Positions 13,201 to 27,054 are shown, counted from the stretch's first letter. The stretch: 64,000 bases of DNA from Helopsaltes ochotensis (GCA_013400155.1 VXBM01000237.1:241793-305792); one strand, 5' to 3'. Program-made: numbers and translations. Notes: generated by a model not told the origin, from the sequence alone.

Positions 13201-16200
13201 GCAATTTAATAAAGTTTGTATGAGAAAAATACTCAAAGCTCTGGAAGATTCCTGAGTGTTCAACTAATGGAAGAGCATTACAGCCCTTTGAAAGGTGCAT
13301 GCCCTGCACACACTGCAGACTGAACAGCAGCTGGATGTAGCTGTGGCCCTTGGAGCCATTCCAGACACAGGGGAATGTCCTGCCCTTCCTGGAAGCCAAA
13401 CAGCTGCCCTAGCTGACTGCCCTGCATTATAACACAAGAGGAAACCTGCCAAGCTCTAACTTAACTCACCAAGCTGTAAAATGTGGTGGCTTGGTGGAGC
13501 TGTACATTCCCTTCAGCCACATCTCCCACTAAAACATTCGTCCACGGCAGGGGCCAGGTGGTCCCCCAGAGGCTGTGGCTGCAGCACTCTGAATGGTGGC
13601 CATGAGCCCTGATGGCTTTGCTCTTTGCCAAAATGCTCCTGGCACCCTCGCACCTCCCCCAGCTGCCGTGGCAAAGCAGTGATTGATGGCACTGAGCATG
13701 CAACAAGCAATCCATGGGCTAGGCAGCTTTATTCTCCTAACAGGATTTGCTGCTTGCACAAGTTCCTGAAACACAGCACAGCCTGCTTCTACTTTGAGCA
13801 TATTGAATTGTAAGGAACTAACTAGAAAAGTACATGGGAGCATGGCATAATACTGTGCAACATATGGCTGTTCTGGTCTGCCATGCCCAAATTCTGTCTA
13901 GCGTAAATAGGCTCATTTCCCACTGACATCAAGAGTTGCTGCCTTAGATTATTCCGTACTGAAATCTAAAAGTGGATCTTGATCACCTCCCACATTATCA
14001 AACAGAAACTAAACCCAGGCAAAATTCTCATAACAGCTTTAGCATATGCCATCACTCTTTCTCTGACAAGTGATTTTCCTCTCATTGCACTGACTGTCCT
14101 CTGATTCAGCAGATTACTAGCAGGACAACATGGAGAATGGGCCTCTTCCAAATGCACACAGCAAGAAATAACTCAGTTCTGGCTTGCAGCTTGGTTGAAA
14201 TGGTGCCAGAGCTGCCCCACACCCTGACCAGCTCCATTCCAGGCATGAGAGGAGAAAAGTGATGCATAAGGGAGGCTAAAATTTGACTCCTGATTCACTC
14301 TCAGGCCCCCTGCTCTCCAAGAGCAGCTATGGTAAGGTGCAGTTCATGATAGACATCCATCATCTCCAGCAGACAGCTCCGTGTGTTGCCGCTGACCCAC
14401 AAGCACATTTTAGGGAATACAAGGCCACGTATGACTCCCTTTATGTGATCAGCAGCTCCTCTAGCAATTTGTGTTCTGCTTCCAGATAAGAGACCATCCT
14501 GCATGGAGGGTCTCACCAGAATGAGGAGGAGGGAGGAGACACAACAGTGGCTGGGCCTCAGGATGCTCTGCCACACAGCCCAGCTGAGGAAGAGAGCCTT
14601 GTAAGCTCTGCTTTGCCATCAGACAGCAGCACAAGAACACCCTTGCTTTGTCATAGCAAAAGGAAGTTTCTCTAGGAAAGGACACACTTGGACATTCTTA
14701 TTGTTTTTCCTGCAGCTTTTCTGGTGGAGTAAGAGAGAAGCCACATCAGCTGTCAGTGAGATCCGCTTTGGACTGATGTTTTTCAAGTGGTCTGCTGTGT
14801 TGAATCCCTAATTGCACTAATGGACCTAATGAACCAAAAGTCCTGGAGGAAGCAGAGAACATCGCAGTGAGAGGGACATTTAATATTACATTTAGTCAAG
14901 TACTTGGGAATATACTGCCAGGAACAGTTCTGCCTCAGAGTTGGTGGTGGTTCATAGGTCCTACTCAGCCTCTGCCTGTTCTAGTCTCCAAGAGCAGTTG
15001 CATTCCCCTTGGTTGGCAAAACCAGACCCACCTCTCGCATGATTGTGGAGAGCAGCAAGAAGACAGCTCTGCACCACCCGAGTCACAGCACCCTCATTCT
15101 CCTGCTGTGCAGGAGGGGTTTCCTGCCCTAGTACCCTCTCCTTCCAGGATGTTCTGTGTTCATTGCATTGCACCCCATCTTACCCACTTACAAGGCGCTG
15201 GTAAAGGAGGAGGATGCTCCAGGGTTCACAACTCCCAGTCCTGATTCTGAGAAGATGGTCCTTAACAGCTCTGCCTTTTCTTTTTCCACGGGATTTGCTA
15301 CGGGCACTCATGAACCTCTGCTGATCTCCAATCTCAGCCTTCCACCAGCAACATGTCCAGGCCTGAAGAGGAGAGGCTCATGTACTATGTTATGTCTTTA
15401 TGCCAAAGAAAAAAGCAAGTAAACAGGCAAACCTCTTATTTCCTAATGTACCCTAATGAGCCTAATGTACCCTACGGTTATTAACCGGATGTCTGCTGGT
15501 TTTAGTATCTGCTTTAAACTGTTTTCTATAATTTTTTTGTCTGAAATGGGAATGTGTAGGGCACAGCTTGCTTCATGGTTCCAGGATGATTTTTAATTAC
15601 TGAGTGACCTAACACTCGGATGCTCAGAGCTATCTTTTAGTAATAAAACAGGTTATTTCTGTATCTCTCCTGCTGTAACTGCCTGGTACGTAACAGCTCC
15701 TATTTTATTTTTATTTTCTTAAACTGGGCAAAGAAAGAAGCAGGACCCCAAGTGCTTTGGCTAAAACACCAGCAGCTATCGAGATTACGTGACCAACTTG
15801 CATTCTGATGCTGGTCAAAGTAACTGAGCGGAAGGCCATGTGGGGTTTGTTATGCTGTGGTTGCCATAGAATTATTTAAAAGGTATTTCATTGCAGGACA
15901 GCAAACTTCAAAAAACAACAATAACAACATGAGCCTTTCACATTTTTCTTCAGTTACCCTTGCTCCTGTTTGTTAGTGCAAATATTTATATAGGAGCCAG
16001 GATAGTTTATCCCTCAGGCCGCCTTAACAGCAACATAATATTACTTAGCAGATCTTCAGTTCCACTCACATAGAGACCTCAGCCCATTTCAGGAAAGAGT
16101 TTAGCTGTTAACCCCTTCAAGAAGTCCAGGAATTGTAAGATTATTACCTGCAGTTAATGCTGCTCAGGACCAGCTGTGGAACCGGTAGTGGGGTCTGGGA

Positions 16201-18079
16201 GCTGTGACTGTGCGGTCTTGTGCTGTGGCTGTCAGCCTGCCTTCCTCCCACCCCATCCTGCAAAACAAGAAGGGGGAAAATTTTAAAACCCCAGTTCAGC
16301 ATCTGTGATAGTACGGGAAGATCCCATAACACAGTACTGGGTGAAACCTAAGGTTATTCTATTTAACATGCAGCTAACCACACCTGAGGCTCCAACAGGC
16401 ACACTCATCTCTTTTTGAAGCACTCATTAATGGTGCTTATCCTCTCTAATGAGAGGATAAGGTCTAGTGTCCAGCTCGATTATTTCAGACTTTTCTCAGT
16501 GGTCATATTTTCTACACTGCCAAGTTTGTTGCTGTCTACTGGACACTTCTCTGTGTGTCCAGAATGTTTGGCCCAGTGTCCTGGATGTGACCTGCCACTG
16601 TCAAGCTCCTGTGCTGCAGGTGCAATCATCCCACTAATAGATCTTAGAACAAATCTTCAATTTTTTCCCTACTTGCAACACCCCAGCACCAATGGCTTAT
16701 ATCCAGTTTGTGACCCAGTATGTTTCAATGATTTATTTTTGTGAAAGCCCTTTCTATTTTTACACCTTATTCTTTCTCTGGGTTTTTGTTTGTTTGTTCA
16801 TTCACTTGGGTGTTTTCTTTTCTTTTTGTTTTATTTTCTTTGTAAACTGAAATGCAACTGCAGTCAACTTTCCCCAGGGAAAGCCAAACACAACAGCAGC
16901 AGTGCTTGGAAGCTGTGGCCATATCCTATACAGAAGGTTCCTCTCTTAAGGAACACTCAGGGAAACTCATAGTTAGTTCAAGGCTTGTGTGCATCACAAA
17001 ACACTTTAAATAAGCTTTCCTATGAGTTTTGTGCAATGTCAAATGCACTTTGATAGCCTGTACAGATGCTTTTGCTTGATGCATCCTTCACTTCTCCCAC
17101 ATGTAGACAAAGCATGTGGCAAATAAGCACCAGCCTTCTCCAAGTCTGCTGTAATGTACTCCTTTCACCCTTGACTTGAAACTGCTGCTCCACTAGGCAT
17201 CATTTCCTCCCCCATGCTTAGCAATATTAAGCCTTGCTCCCCATCCCAGACTTCACCTCTTCTCCACAACTGACAGTGCTGAAGGTCCGTGCACCATCCC
17301 TTGTTACTGTAAAGAATTAGCTGGGGGGGGAGCTTTGCAGTCATTGCAGCCAAGGCAGATTAAAAGCAGATGTACAGACAGTAAAGGAGTTCTCAAAGGG
17401 TTGCTCAGTGAAATGGGGAAAAAGAATTGGAAAACACAAGAAAATAATTAATTTTCCTGGGTCAGCAATGCCATGACTCTGAAAGGAGCTGGTAGACATT
17501 TAGACTCCAACAAGGAAGGGACTAAAAGACCGTCAGCAATCAGAGGAAAGAACCATTTAGCTAATAGTGGTGGATTATTTTCTTCTGTATTAGCTTTAGC
17601 CTCCTGCTCACAGGATTCAGGCTTTGAAGTGCCACATTAATTGTACCAACGCATTGTACCTGCAGACTGATGGCAAAATTCACACTTACTCTTAGCTTAA
17701 AACATACAGCAGCATTTCCAAAGTCTATATTCTTGCACTACCTAGAAGTATCGTTGGGATTTCCCTGGAAGCCCTCTGCAGGAACTCACAGTAGCTACTG
17801 TGTATTTCCAAGGACACATTCACTTGTAGGGACATGCGGTACCTCTCAAGCACTGAGAGAATGTAAAATTAGATAAGACAATCCTGATAAGATGTAGGTT
17901 ACAGGTTACAATGTTCTAATTAGAAACCAGCCCTTTTATTTTTACTTTCTCTTCAACAACATTATAAAAACCTCCCTGCTCCCAAGTCATTAGCTGTTAT
18001 GCTTTAACTAAACATATCCGTTATTTTAAAACACAGGACTAAACTCAGTTTAGGCAGGCTCATTAGCCCATGAATCCCT

Positions 18080-18470
18080 GTAAAGCTCTGTGGCCCGGAA
18101 CGTGACTCAAGGCAGCAGCAGAGCGGAGCACCGGGCTGGATGCGCCTCTCTGGAGCCGATGTTTGTCCTTCCTGCCCCTTCATTTCCACCTCCTTGAGAC
18201 AGGCACGTGCCGTGGCCGTGACTTACCCCGCGTCACAGCTTACATCGCCTCCGCTGACTCGGCTGGAGAAGTGAGGGCAGGAGAAGAGCCCTCGGCCCTC
18301 CTGCCGTGCTCGATGCCGTGCAGCCCGGGGCAGCGGGGGCACAGCGAGGCCCCGCAGCAGCCCCGCTCGGCGCGGAGGGCGCAGCTGGAGGGCGAGAGGA
18401 GCCCGCTCGCCAGCCGGACGTCAGTGCCATGTTAACCATGGCTGGGGGGACAAAGGCAGCCCGAACCTGC
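18080..18470 (-). promoter_or_regulatory. Orphan CpG island with a minus-strand splice donor (candidate promoter and first exon)
   Basis: Against AT-rich flanks, this block is strongly GC-rich with many CpG dinucleotides, densest at 18205-18425. On the minus strand a near-consensus 5' splice site (GGG followed by GTAAGTCA) lies at about 18226-18218, just inside the island. This is the arrangement expected for a CpG promoter with a short first exon, transcribed leftward away from LPAR3. A 68-codon minus-strand frame (18233-18439) stops just before the donor, but its low-complexity A/P/S/G/R composition looks like GC-rich background. The transcript could be a lncRNA or the 5' end of a gene to the left (SSX2IP would fit the mammalian order and strand). 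That alternative conflicts with the SSX2IP reading of the 1974-2177 segment. Confidence 0.5.
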
Positions 18471-18539
18471 AGCTGCCTGCCCTCACCAAGAGCTTAATCA
18501 TTTTTAAATTCGGAGAATGGGTGCCATGACCTGCAATTA

Positions 18540-19430
18540 TTCATCTTTTGTGTTGTAAGCTACAGCTCCCTGCACTGTGCCAAATCACACGGTTCCAGAC
18601 CGGTTTGGTGGTTGGAGCCTTATCAACAGCCCCATCTTTACACTCCTCTGCCTGCCCTCTCCCTAAACCACCCCGTCACCCCCCCGCCCGGTCCCTGGTG
18701 AGGGGCTTCCGAGGTCTGGGCAGGATTAGCGCTCTGTGCGAAGTCCCCAGGGTGGTGAGGGAGCTCTTGGGGTGGCACACAGCCAGCAGGCACCACACAA
18801 TGATGCCACCGAGGTGCTGGGTTGTCCTGGCAGGCTCCAGGCAATGGGGAGGAGGGGACCAGGAGTGCCGTGTACCTTGCAGGGAACGTGCCGTGCTACC
18901 TCCCAGAGTGGCTCCTACCGGCTGCCCCATGGCAACACCAAGGCTACTCTGTCAGGGAAAAGAACCAGCCTCATCAAAAGCACACCTTACCTGACAGACT
19001 GCTCACTGCAGTTGTTATCACCAGGAAGAGCCTAGGCCCCAGCACAACTGCTTCCATTTCTGGTTTTTGCCCTAAAACACGCATTTCTCCAAAGTACCTT
19101 TTAGACATCCACAGTCGTGAGCAGGGAGATGCCCATGAAATGCCAGGAAAGCTGCCAGTCGTGCTGCTGTTTCTTTCAGCTCTCAGGGATTGTGCAGCTG
19201 GGCACCACTCACCTCTGGGACTACTTGTTGGGGCAGACCTAACCCCAAGAGGAGCTGGTGGCCATAACACCATCACCCCTGTGCCTCCTGGGCTACGACT
19301 GGAAGAACTGTGCTCTCCTGCAATTTTCCAGGCTGGCTGAAGGACCAGCAGGTGGTGCACCCATGGGGACAGAGGTGTAAGAGCACCCAGGACCAGGGAC
19401 AGGGTGCCCAGGCCTCCTGCAGACACGCAG
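18540..19430. other. GC-rich tract flanking the CpG island; no gene assigned
   Basis: Moderately GC-rich sequence with scattered CpG in its first 250 bases. Long overlapping open frames occur on both strands (148 and 172 codons on plus, 150 on minus), as expected where GC content makes stops rare. None of the translations shows a recognisable domain, and composition is dominated by G, P, S, R and H. It could be the shoulder of the orphan island or lncRNA sequence. Confidence 0.4.
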
Positions 19431-22400
19431 CTTGTCTGTGTGCAGCATCATAGAGCTGCAGTGTTGCAGAATTCTTTGGTTGTTTCCTTGTGCCTTGTCA
19501 AGACTGAGGCTTCTGAAGGAACTGAAGTCCATTAGGCAGTGCTTATTAATGGGACACCTGTCTTCAAGGAGCCTTCAGATCTACTCAGTTAGCATAAACA
19601 AGGTTAATTTGTTGCTCCAATTATCATTCATATTTAAATGCACTATTCACTACAGAATTGTACTTTTACATTTCTAAGTGATACATGGGACTTGGTTCAG
19701 GGCATCTCCTGCTTCATGAGCTATGTTTATAATTAGACTTTTGATTTGTCAAGAAGTCATGGGGGTTACCCAGGAGATGAGACATGGGTTTGGCCCAAGT
19801 GATTCTTTTTTATTCTCTGTGAACTCCCAGAGTTGGGAAGCAACCAAACAGAAAGAACACTGAGGGCAGATATAACAGAGGATTATATATTTGTACATGG
19901 GTTATAAACAACAACACAACATTGTTTAAACCAGGAATAAGCAAATAAATGTACTTAAAATAATAGATGTGTACAACCTCCCTCCTATCAAAAGTAAAAT
20001 TCCAGAGGTGGTCTAAGTAGTAACACTTCTAAAATCAGACCCAAAGAAAATTTTATCGTAATAAAATTTGGCTTATCTTCAGTAGTATCAGGTTTTACTA
20101 CCTTTTGAAGATGCCTAAATAGACCTTTGACAGCTGCTACTGTTAGGGTATTTGTGCTGCTGGGGCCGTGGCATCTAACAGATGGAAAAGCAGATAATAC
20201 AATAACAACATTCATGAGTAATGTTTCAGAAGTAGGAGTCATGGTCTTTAAATAAAACTGGGCAAAGCAGAGCTGAGTCAACTTCACTCCTAGACCAAGG
20301 CAAATTCTAGTTGCTTCAACTTCGACAATGCCAAAAAATGTTCCTTAAAAACTAAAGGGGTAAAAATTTAAACCTCATACCTGGAAAGATGCCGGAGTGC
20401 CTGTGGGCTCTCCAAGGACAGCAGTCATGAGGAACCTGCGAAGCGCCCGCATGGAGGTGGGAACCAGCTGCTGCGCATGGTCTGACCAGGACCACCAGCA
20501 CTCCTTCAGCAAGACCACCCACAGGCTCTCCTCACTGCTTCCAAAATGTGGCAGCAACTGCAAGGAACTCCCAGCTGCATTTGGTGGACAAGCAGTCCCA
20601 GTCACTGTGGCAACTCCAGAAGCCCTAGGTCCTTATTCTCACAGTGATATATCCCACTAGAACCCATGCAGAAGGGAGGGGCACAGAAATCAAGTGAGCA
20701 GAACACAGCAGTGCCACCCTCTCACAGAGAATGTTTTTAGTGTACTGTTCATAGAAACAACACATCAAAAGAGCATTGCTTGTCTCCCAGCCAAACATGG
20801 AGACCAAATAAAACATTAGCAAAAACCCACTTTGCTAGGCTGGGTGAGGCACTGGTTGTGTCATCTCTGGCGTGTTGATACAAATACATGCTGGATCCAG
20901 CTTGCCTTTCGAAATAATAGCTCACTCAATCTTCATTGTGGGATTAAATGCATCAACAGCCCTTCAGGGCAGCTCCTGATGGAGCCTGTTACTACCATTT
21001 GTACAGAATAAGTGGTTATCAGCCCACAGGAAATTATTGTAGCAAGTCAAAATATTCAGTCTGACTGCCTCAGGGGAGGATGAATTGCTCATACCAAATC
21101 TGAGTGTTATCTCATCCCTGGCACCTCTTCTAATCAGCATTTGGCTTGACTGGCCAAAAGTTCTTTGTACTTCAACTCCAAAGCTTCTACTGCTGTTGTA
21201 AAGGGTGAGAAAGGACAGAAGGCAAAACGAGGGGAGAGAGAGAGAAGTGAATTGTCTTCCACCAGAGATTCTTTTCTAGAAACCCTCACTGAGTCATTTC
21301 GGCTTAAATCTCTTGAGATACTGAGGTGTCACCTCCTAATATTCCTTTCAGTTTCCTGCCCTTGTGTCAGGGCATTGAATACCTGCACCTGGTCCTGCTG
21401 CCCCTGAACAAGACAGCTGAGCCTATGAACACCCACAGCACCGGGATGGCTCAATCCTATTCAGACAAAAAGGGCTTACAACCACAGCTGGTACATGAAC
21501 AGCCCAATGAAGAGTCAGTAGCATCAGGTTTAGTTAATAAGAGTTTCCCTCTGCACTGGGAATCTCCTGTGACCATCTGCATCTCCTAAGGCTCCCTCAT
21601 GTCAATCCCTCTGTGATTTCTGGCTCATTTGAACCACTTCCACCAAACAAAAAGGTCTCAGAACTCACACAGAAGTAAATCCTTAAGTCACTTTGCAAAA
21701 CCTCTGAACCTCAGGTATCACAAAGTAAGCAGACCATACACAAGGTGAGCAACCACAGAAGCCTGATTTTCCTTCACATATAACTCTGTGTTTACAGATG
21801 GATTCACAGCTCCTTGCAAGTCATCCTGCTACCTTTTGGAGAAGCCGTATTCATACTCCTGCAGATAGAAGGAGCCAAGACTATTTCACCTCAATAATTC
21901 TTTAACAATTTTGCTGACTACAAAATGGATAAAGATGGCAGACTGGTATTTTCCTGGCATTGACTGGGTGAGAAGATTAGAGGCACAGCAGTGATGGGAT
22001 ATCAGGGTGCTGGGGATTTGCTGGGAAGGCAGTTTGGGGATTGCCTTCATCCTCTTCCTGTAAGTCCTCGCCCATGCACAGGTAAGCATTAAATTGCATC
22101 CATAAAACAAATTTATCCTGATTTCTGAATGGAATGAGGCATGGGCAGTGTGTCACTTTTTGCCTGACTAGTCCTTTGAAATTTTTGAAATCATCACTCA
22201 CTTTCAATAAAACTTGGCTCAGTGGCAAAGATCTAAAGGTGTTTCCTTGCCAACAGGTTTTGGGAAAATAAACAGTTGGGCAGAGAGTCTGCTCCAGAGA
22301 AGCAAAGACCATGGTGCAAATCAGCCACCACTGGGGACAGGAGGCACAAGCACTTAACAGAAAGTCTCCAGCCAGAGCTCACCATGTATTCCGCAGAAGT

Positions 22401-24160
22401 TCCTCCATCCTTGGGCTTGCTCTTGTTTCTGTAAACCAGCAAAGCTCCTGGAGTCCATGGAGACAGAAACATGGGCTTTGGCGGGGGAAGGGGTTCAGGA
22501 GATCGCCCTCGTGCCTGGATCCCCTCATGCTGGGAAGGAGCTGAATGCACATGGCAGCTGCTATCCAGTTCAGAGAAATCAATCAGAAAACAGATTTCTT
22601 TGCTTCTGTTGCCCAGAAAACTCACAAATTAAAAGTTTAGAACTTTCAACACACATTTTAACTTCAACAATCTCAGGGTTTCCTTTTCTTTTGACAAAGT
22701 ATTTTTCTCCAACATCTTTAACTAATACATGCAAGCATAACTATTTTTGTTATTTTTGGCATTCTGACCTTGCAAGAACTCAGGACTAAACTCTCTGCTG
22801 AACCATCTTTATTTCTTTTTGTGGCTCTCTGGTCTATGAAATTGAAGGGTTGCTGTAAGACCCAATACTGCTGGAATTTATCTGTTTAGAGAGAAGTGTG
22901 GTTTAATCTGTGCTTTGAAGAACAAAGCAGAACACACAAAAATTACATGGACTGTGCAAAGAGATTATAAAGGAGAAAATAGGACAAAACAACGTAGGTC
23001 AAATTTGGGACATATTCCAATATTGTAAATTTGTGGGTATGGGCACAAATGTTTCCTCTTTAAAATCAGTAATTGTGTCTGAGAGGGGCTGGTGTGTTTG
23101 TCAGCCAGCCTCTTGCTATAGGGACGGTTTCCCATATAGCAGGGACTTTCCATCTAAACGACACCATGAAATGTCTTCAGCTCACAACTCTCAACACTCA
23201 CAGGGCTCCTTTCACAGAGAAGAGGCCACTGCCAGCAGTGTCACTGTGCACAGTTAGAGCACAGGGGTGAGCAAGTTCACTATTCACCAGCCCTTCCTGG
23301 CACAAACCCTTATGTTTCTAATTAAATTAACTCATTTATACCTGCAGGAAGATCCCAGCCCAGTATCACAGAGTGCACTGCACAAGCCAATACACTAACA
23401 TTCATAACAACTGATGCATTAACTGGGATTTGAATAGAATCATTTCAGCATTAATAACATGTCCATCTCTGGAGATCAAGCCTTTTCATTTCTGTTCATT
23501 TTGACATCCTTTAGCAACTAAGCATATTGCTAACAGAACTCTAAGTAAAGCCAACACACCAAGCATTTGTTTGCGTAAATACAAATGGAACCTGGGGATA
23601 AAATTAGTGCTACAGAGCTGAGATTCTTTAGCATAAGCAAAAGAACATTAACATTTAGGGACAACACAGTAGAAACATATTCTTAACTATTACGTATATG
23701 AAATGCAATAACGGGTGAGATGATGCTCCCAGGCCAGTATCCCACCACCTTCCACAGAAGCTTTAGGAGAAAAGCTAAAGAACCTGTCCAGATAAGAAGC
23801 ACATACATCCTCAGGAGATCACATACCAAACCCCTAAGCAATTACTTGTGCTCAGAAACAAGAATGCCTTATTTTCATATATCTCAAAGCAAGTCGGGGA
23901 AACTAAAGTTCAGGGATGGTATGTGTGCTGACTTACTCCTGCCTAGAGATATGCATATTTTTGGTTTCGTGTGCTTTTTTTGTTTGCCATAGCCTTTTTT
24001 ATGGTAATTTTTGTTTATTTCTTTTGGGTTTTTAAAAGAAGTTAGGCCATATCTATGATTTCAATGAAATTAATCCTTAAGTTAAAATACAGCTATTGCT
24101 GAGAACAGATTAACAAGTGATTTGTGTTTTTTCTTATTCTGCATGTTGACTTTCTTACAG

Positions 24161-24249
24161 GGCAATATATCAGAATCTGAAGTGCACAACTGGGATTTTT
24201 GTAAAGGCTAGTTCAGGAAAAAAAGCTGTCCCTAACACAGTTGTCTGCG
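24161..24249 (+). ncRNA. Candidate 89-nt exon bounded by splice consensus (possible lncRNA)
   Basis: A T-rich tract ending 'ttgactttcttacag' sits at 24146-24160, and a strong donor (GCG then GTAAGTAC) follows the 89 bases at 24250. Internal exons of this size are common. The sequence between has stops in the frames checked, so any transcript would be non-coding or UTR. Strong sites occur by chance in introns and intergenic DNA, so without RNA evidence this stays a guess. Confidence 0.2.
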
Positions 24250-26537
24250 GTAAGTACAGCAGGTAGAGGGTAGTTTAAATATTGATTCACTTCAGCTCAC
24301 ACAGGAGGAGATGCATGGATGCATGTACAAGGCAATTCACAATAGCCTACCTGTGAGCTGCAAAGTAGCACTTCTAAGTGGGTTGGAAGAAAACAGATGC
24401 TTCTGCCTGATGCAATGAAAAAACACTCTCAATACTATAAAAATGTCTACAAAAGAAGCCAGGGACCAAATGGTACTTGAAAGATAAGCAGGATGTTTTG
24501 AATAATGGCTGAAAGCATACGAGTCTAAATTCCCTATCCTCCAAAAGACCTTGAGGGTGGGGAGAAACTATCATGACCCAATTCCTCATTTCCAGATGGA
24601 TTTTTTTTTCTTTTACTGTGACAGAAGCATGCCTAGTCACTGCAAAGTGTAGTATTTAAGGGGGATTGTGTTTTACAAAGATTTCTAGAAAAAAATCATC
24701 TGTATGGGTCCACATAGCAAGCAGAGGAAATAATGCAGCTGCTGGCTCATGACAAATAAAAAATCTTCTGTAGTTACTAGCAAAATGTGGCATCCAGAGT
24801 TATTGAGATTACTTCTTTTAAGTGATTTAATTAGAATTATTGGCTGGGATAAATAACAGAATATCCCTGCCTGCTTCTTTTTAACATTTCCATTTATTTT
24901 CTTTTTTTGGCTCTAATCTTGCAAGCAGCCATTTCTTTGGGCAGGACCAAAGGCTGATCCTGCCCCACATCTGCTTAGATAGTGGCCTGTAACCAGAACC
25001 ATAGGGAAAAAGCATAAGAAATATGACAAGCTTTAAAGGACCCTTCCTCTATCATCTTCCATTAACCAGTAGTTTAGAATCTTTATGCAGAGTTCAGTAA
25101 AACTGTGAAAGAATTGCATTAGAAGTATTGCTCCTATAGTGCACTGCTACTTGGAAGAGAATTTTAAAGGAAAAATATATAAAAATATATATAAAACAAA
25201 GATCTGATCAGAGACAGGCACCATCATATAGCTGCAGTAATTATTGCAGTTCAAATAAATGCACAAGCTGCCATATGCACAAATACAGATGTATTTCACC
25301 AGTCTGCAGGAATTATTGGGGGAAAAAAAAAACCTCACAAAAATCTATATAGAGGGAAAAAGAGTCACGGTAAAGCAGCCCCAAAGTAGTGGAAGGGTCG
25401 TGCTCTAGAGGCACTCAAGCTTTAGCAATCTGGCTGCTGTCCCAGAGGGACTCATCACCCACACCACCTAGGTCAAACTGACAGCACAGATATCAGGGAA
25501 ACTTCTCTCCCACGCACACAGCTATTAAACAATGATCAGTCTAGCTGCTTATCCAGAAAGATTCAAAAGATCTATCGTGTAAAATAAAACCTCATTGTTC
25601 CCAGCTTTTAATAATAGTTCTCTGAAAAGCATCTCTAATGATCGTGACCACACAGGCTTTATGGGAGAGCAAATCACAGAGGACAGACCATACATCTTTG
25701 CCCTGGGAAAAGCCATGGAGCGTTTCTTCCTGGACCCAATGATCAACTGGAAAAGCAACTTTGGTTTGGGAGCAGGCTGGAGAGAGAAAAAAGAGGAGAA
25801 TATCATAAAGATTTTCAAACCATAATTGCTATGAAAATGTTGTCTTAGAAGTATCTGCTTGCTACTTACTGCAATACAGCAGCTCTCAAGGCTCTCAGAT
25901 GCAGGAGGACCAGCAACACCACCAGGAAAATGCAAAATCTTCTAACTATCTGACTTAATGGTAACTCTTCCCTTTCCTTCCTCTGCGTCCTATGAACTAG
26001 TGTTCTGGGGTCTCTGTGAGTGTTCACCCTGAAGCCTTCCACAGCAGAACGTACAGATGTACATAAATAGGAGCAGGCACATGCAAAGTCAACTGATACA
26101 GGTATTTTGGGATATTAGTGAAAAAGAGAACAAGGAAACCCCATAGAACTTGCCTTCACCAACTACTGTTTGAATTATTTTTTGTTCTACTCAAGTATAA
26201 ATAGTGGTTTAATGGTTTCCTTGAGACAAACTATTCTGAAAAATGTTTGTGGAGTTAATAAGGAATTCCCTGCTCTGTGAGTAGGTAGATGTTTAGACAG
26301 TTTGATATTGGAAACATTACACAGCCTGTGCTGTAGCAGTTCATAGGAAAGTTTGATGCAAGATCAGCTTCCTGTTCCAGTCATGTCACATTGCAATTTA
26401 TAGCAGTAGACCATGAGGCAGCAGCTCCAAGGAAAGCATCCTGCAGCACCAAAGGGCATGTCACTGCAAATAGTACCATTCTCCAAGCACCAGTTTGCAG
26501 GCTTTTGGGGTTTGTTTTATTGAAGGCCTTTGGAAGG

Positions 26538-26569
26538 TTTTTTCTTCTTCTTCTTCTTTTTTTTTTTTC
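26538..26569. repeat. Pyrimidine tract with (TTC)n core
   Basis: A T-run, then several TTC units, then another T-run. It is a low-complexity polypyrimidine block on the plus strand. Confidence 0.85.
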
Positions 26570-27054
26570 ATTAGACAACGGAAAGAATAAGAGACCTCAA
26601 ACCCTCCCACTTACTTGTAGCAGAATGATTGGTAATACCTCTCAGACATTAACCCAGACCAGGTGTCCACTGGATGAGGTGCTGCAAAAAAACCGAAGTC
26701 CTTTACCTTCACAGAGGTCACCTTTTCCTGCTTGCCTGGAAATATCATCCACAGGTAGTTACTTCACATCCTAAATCCAAAGCTCTGCAGGAGAGAACTG
26801 TTTTTTCCCCTGCTGCAGATGCTCAAGATCTTCATCCAAGCTTTCTTCAGGGCCTGATTCAACCAAGCAATATGCTGGCTAGTATTGCTAGTAAATAGAA
26901 AAAATTTACTAAGACAACCCCCACCCCCACCCTGGACCCACAGTAACATGAAACAACATTTCCCCGTGGTTGCTCAATCACCATTCAAACAGGAAGCAAA
27001 ACAAGACTTTCATTTTGAAGTACCATTTTATTTTCTATTAGGTTTGTATACAGA

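Larger units (their letters stand above)
2880..18080. other. Intergenic DNA, no gene recognised
   Basis: About 15 kb of mainly AT-rich sequence. No conserved exon was recognised on either strand, and short open frames look random. It contains a GAT-type microsatellite near 6.79 kb, a short TG run at 7252-7266 and a T-rich tract near 8310-8335. Several stretches, such as 3140-3480, have the even composition typical of conserved non-coding DNA, but that cannot be shown from one sequence. Confidence 0.6.
19431..27054. other. Intergenic DNA
   Basis: Mostly AT-rich sequence without a recognisable gene. It holds a small GC-richer patch at 20380-20620 that is open on both strands, a possible plus-strand exon at 24161-24249, and a pyrimidine tract at 26538-26569. 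Confidence 0.55.

Noticed and set aside
13461..13843. Several overlapping minus-strand frames (65-104 codons)
   Set aside because: Multiple frames are open at once with no domain resemblance or splice context, so this is taken as chance in a GC-richer patch.
18233..18439. 68-codon minus-strand protein in the orphan CpG island
   Set aside because: Its A/P/S/G/R-rich composition is typical of CpG islands. It may sit in a first exon but nothing supports a protein.
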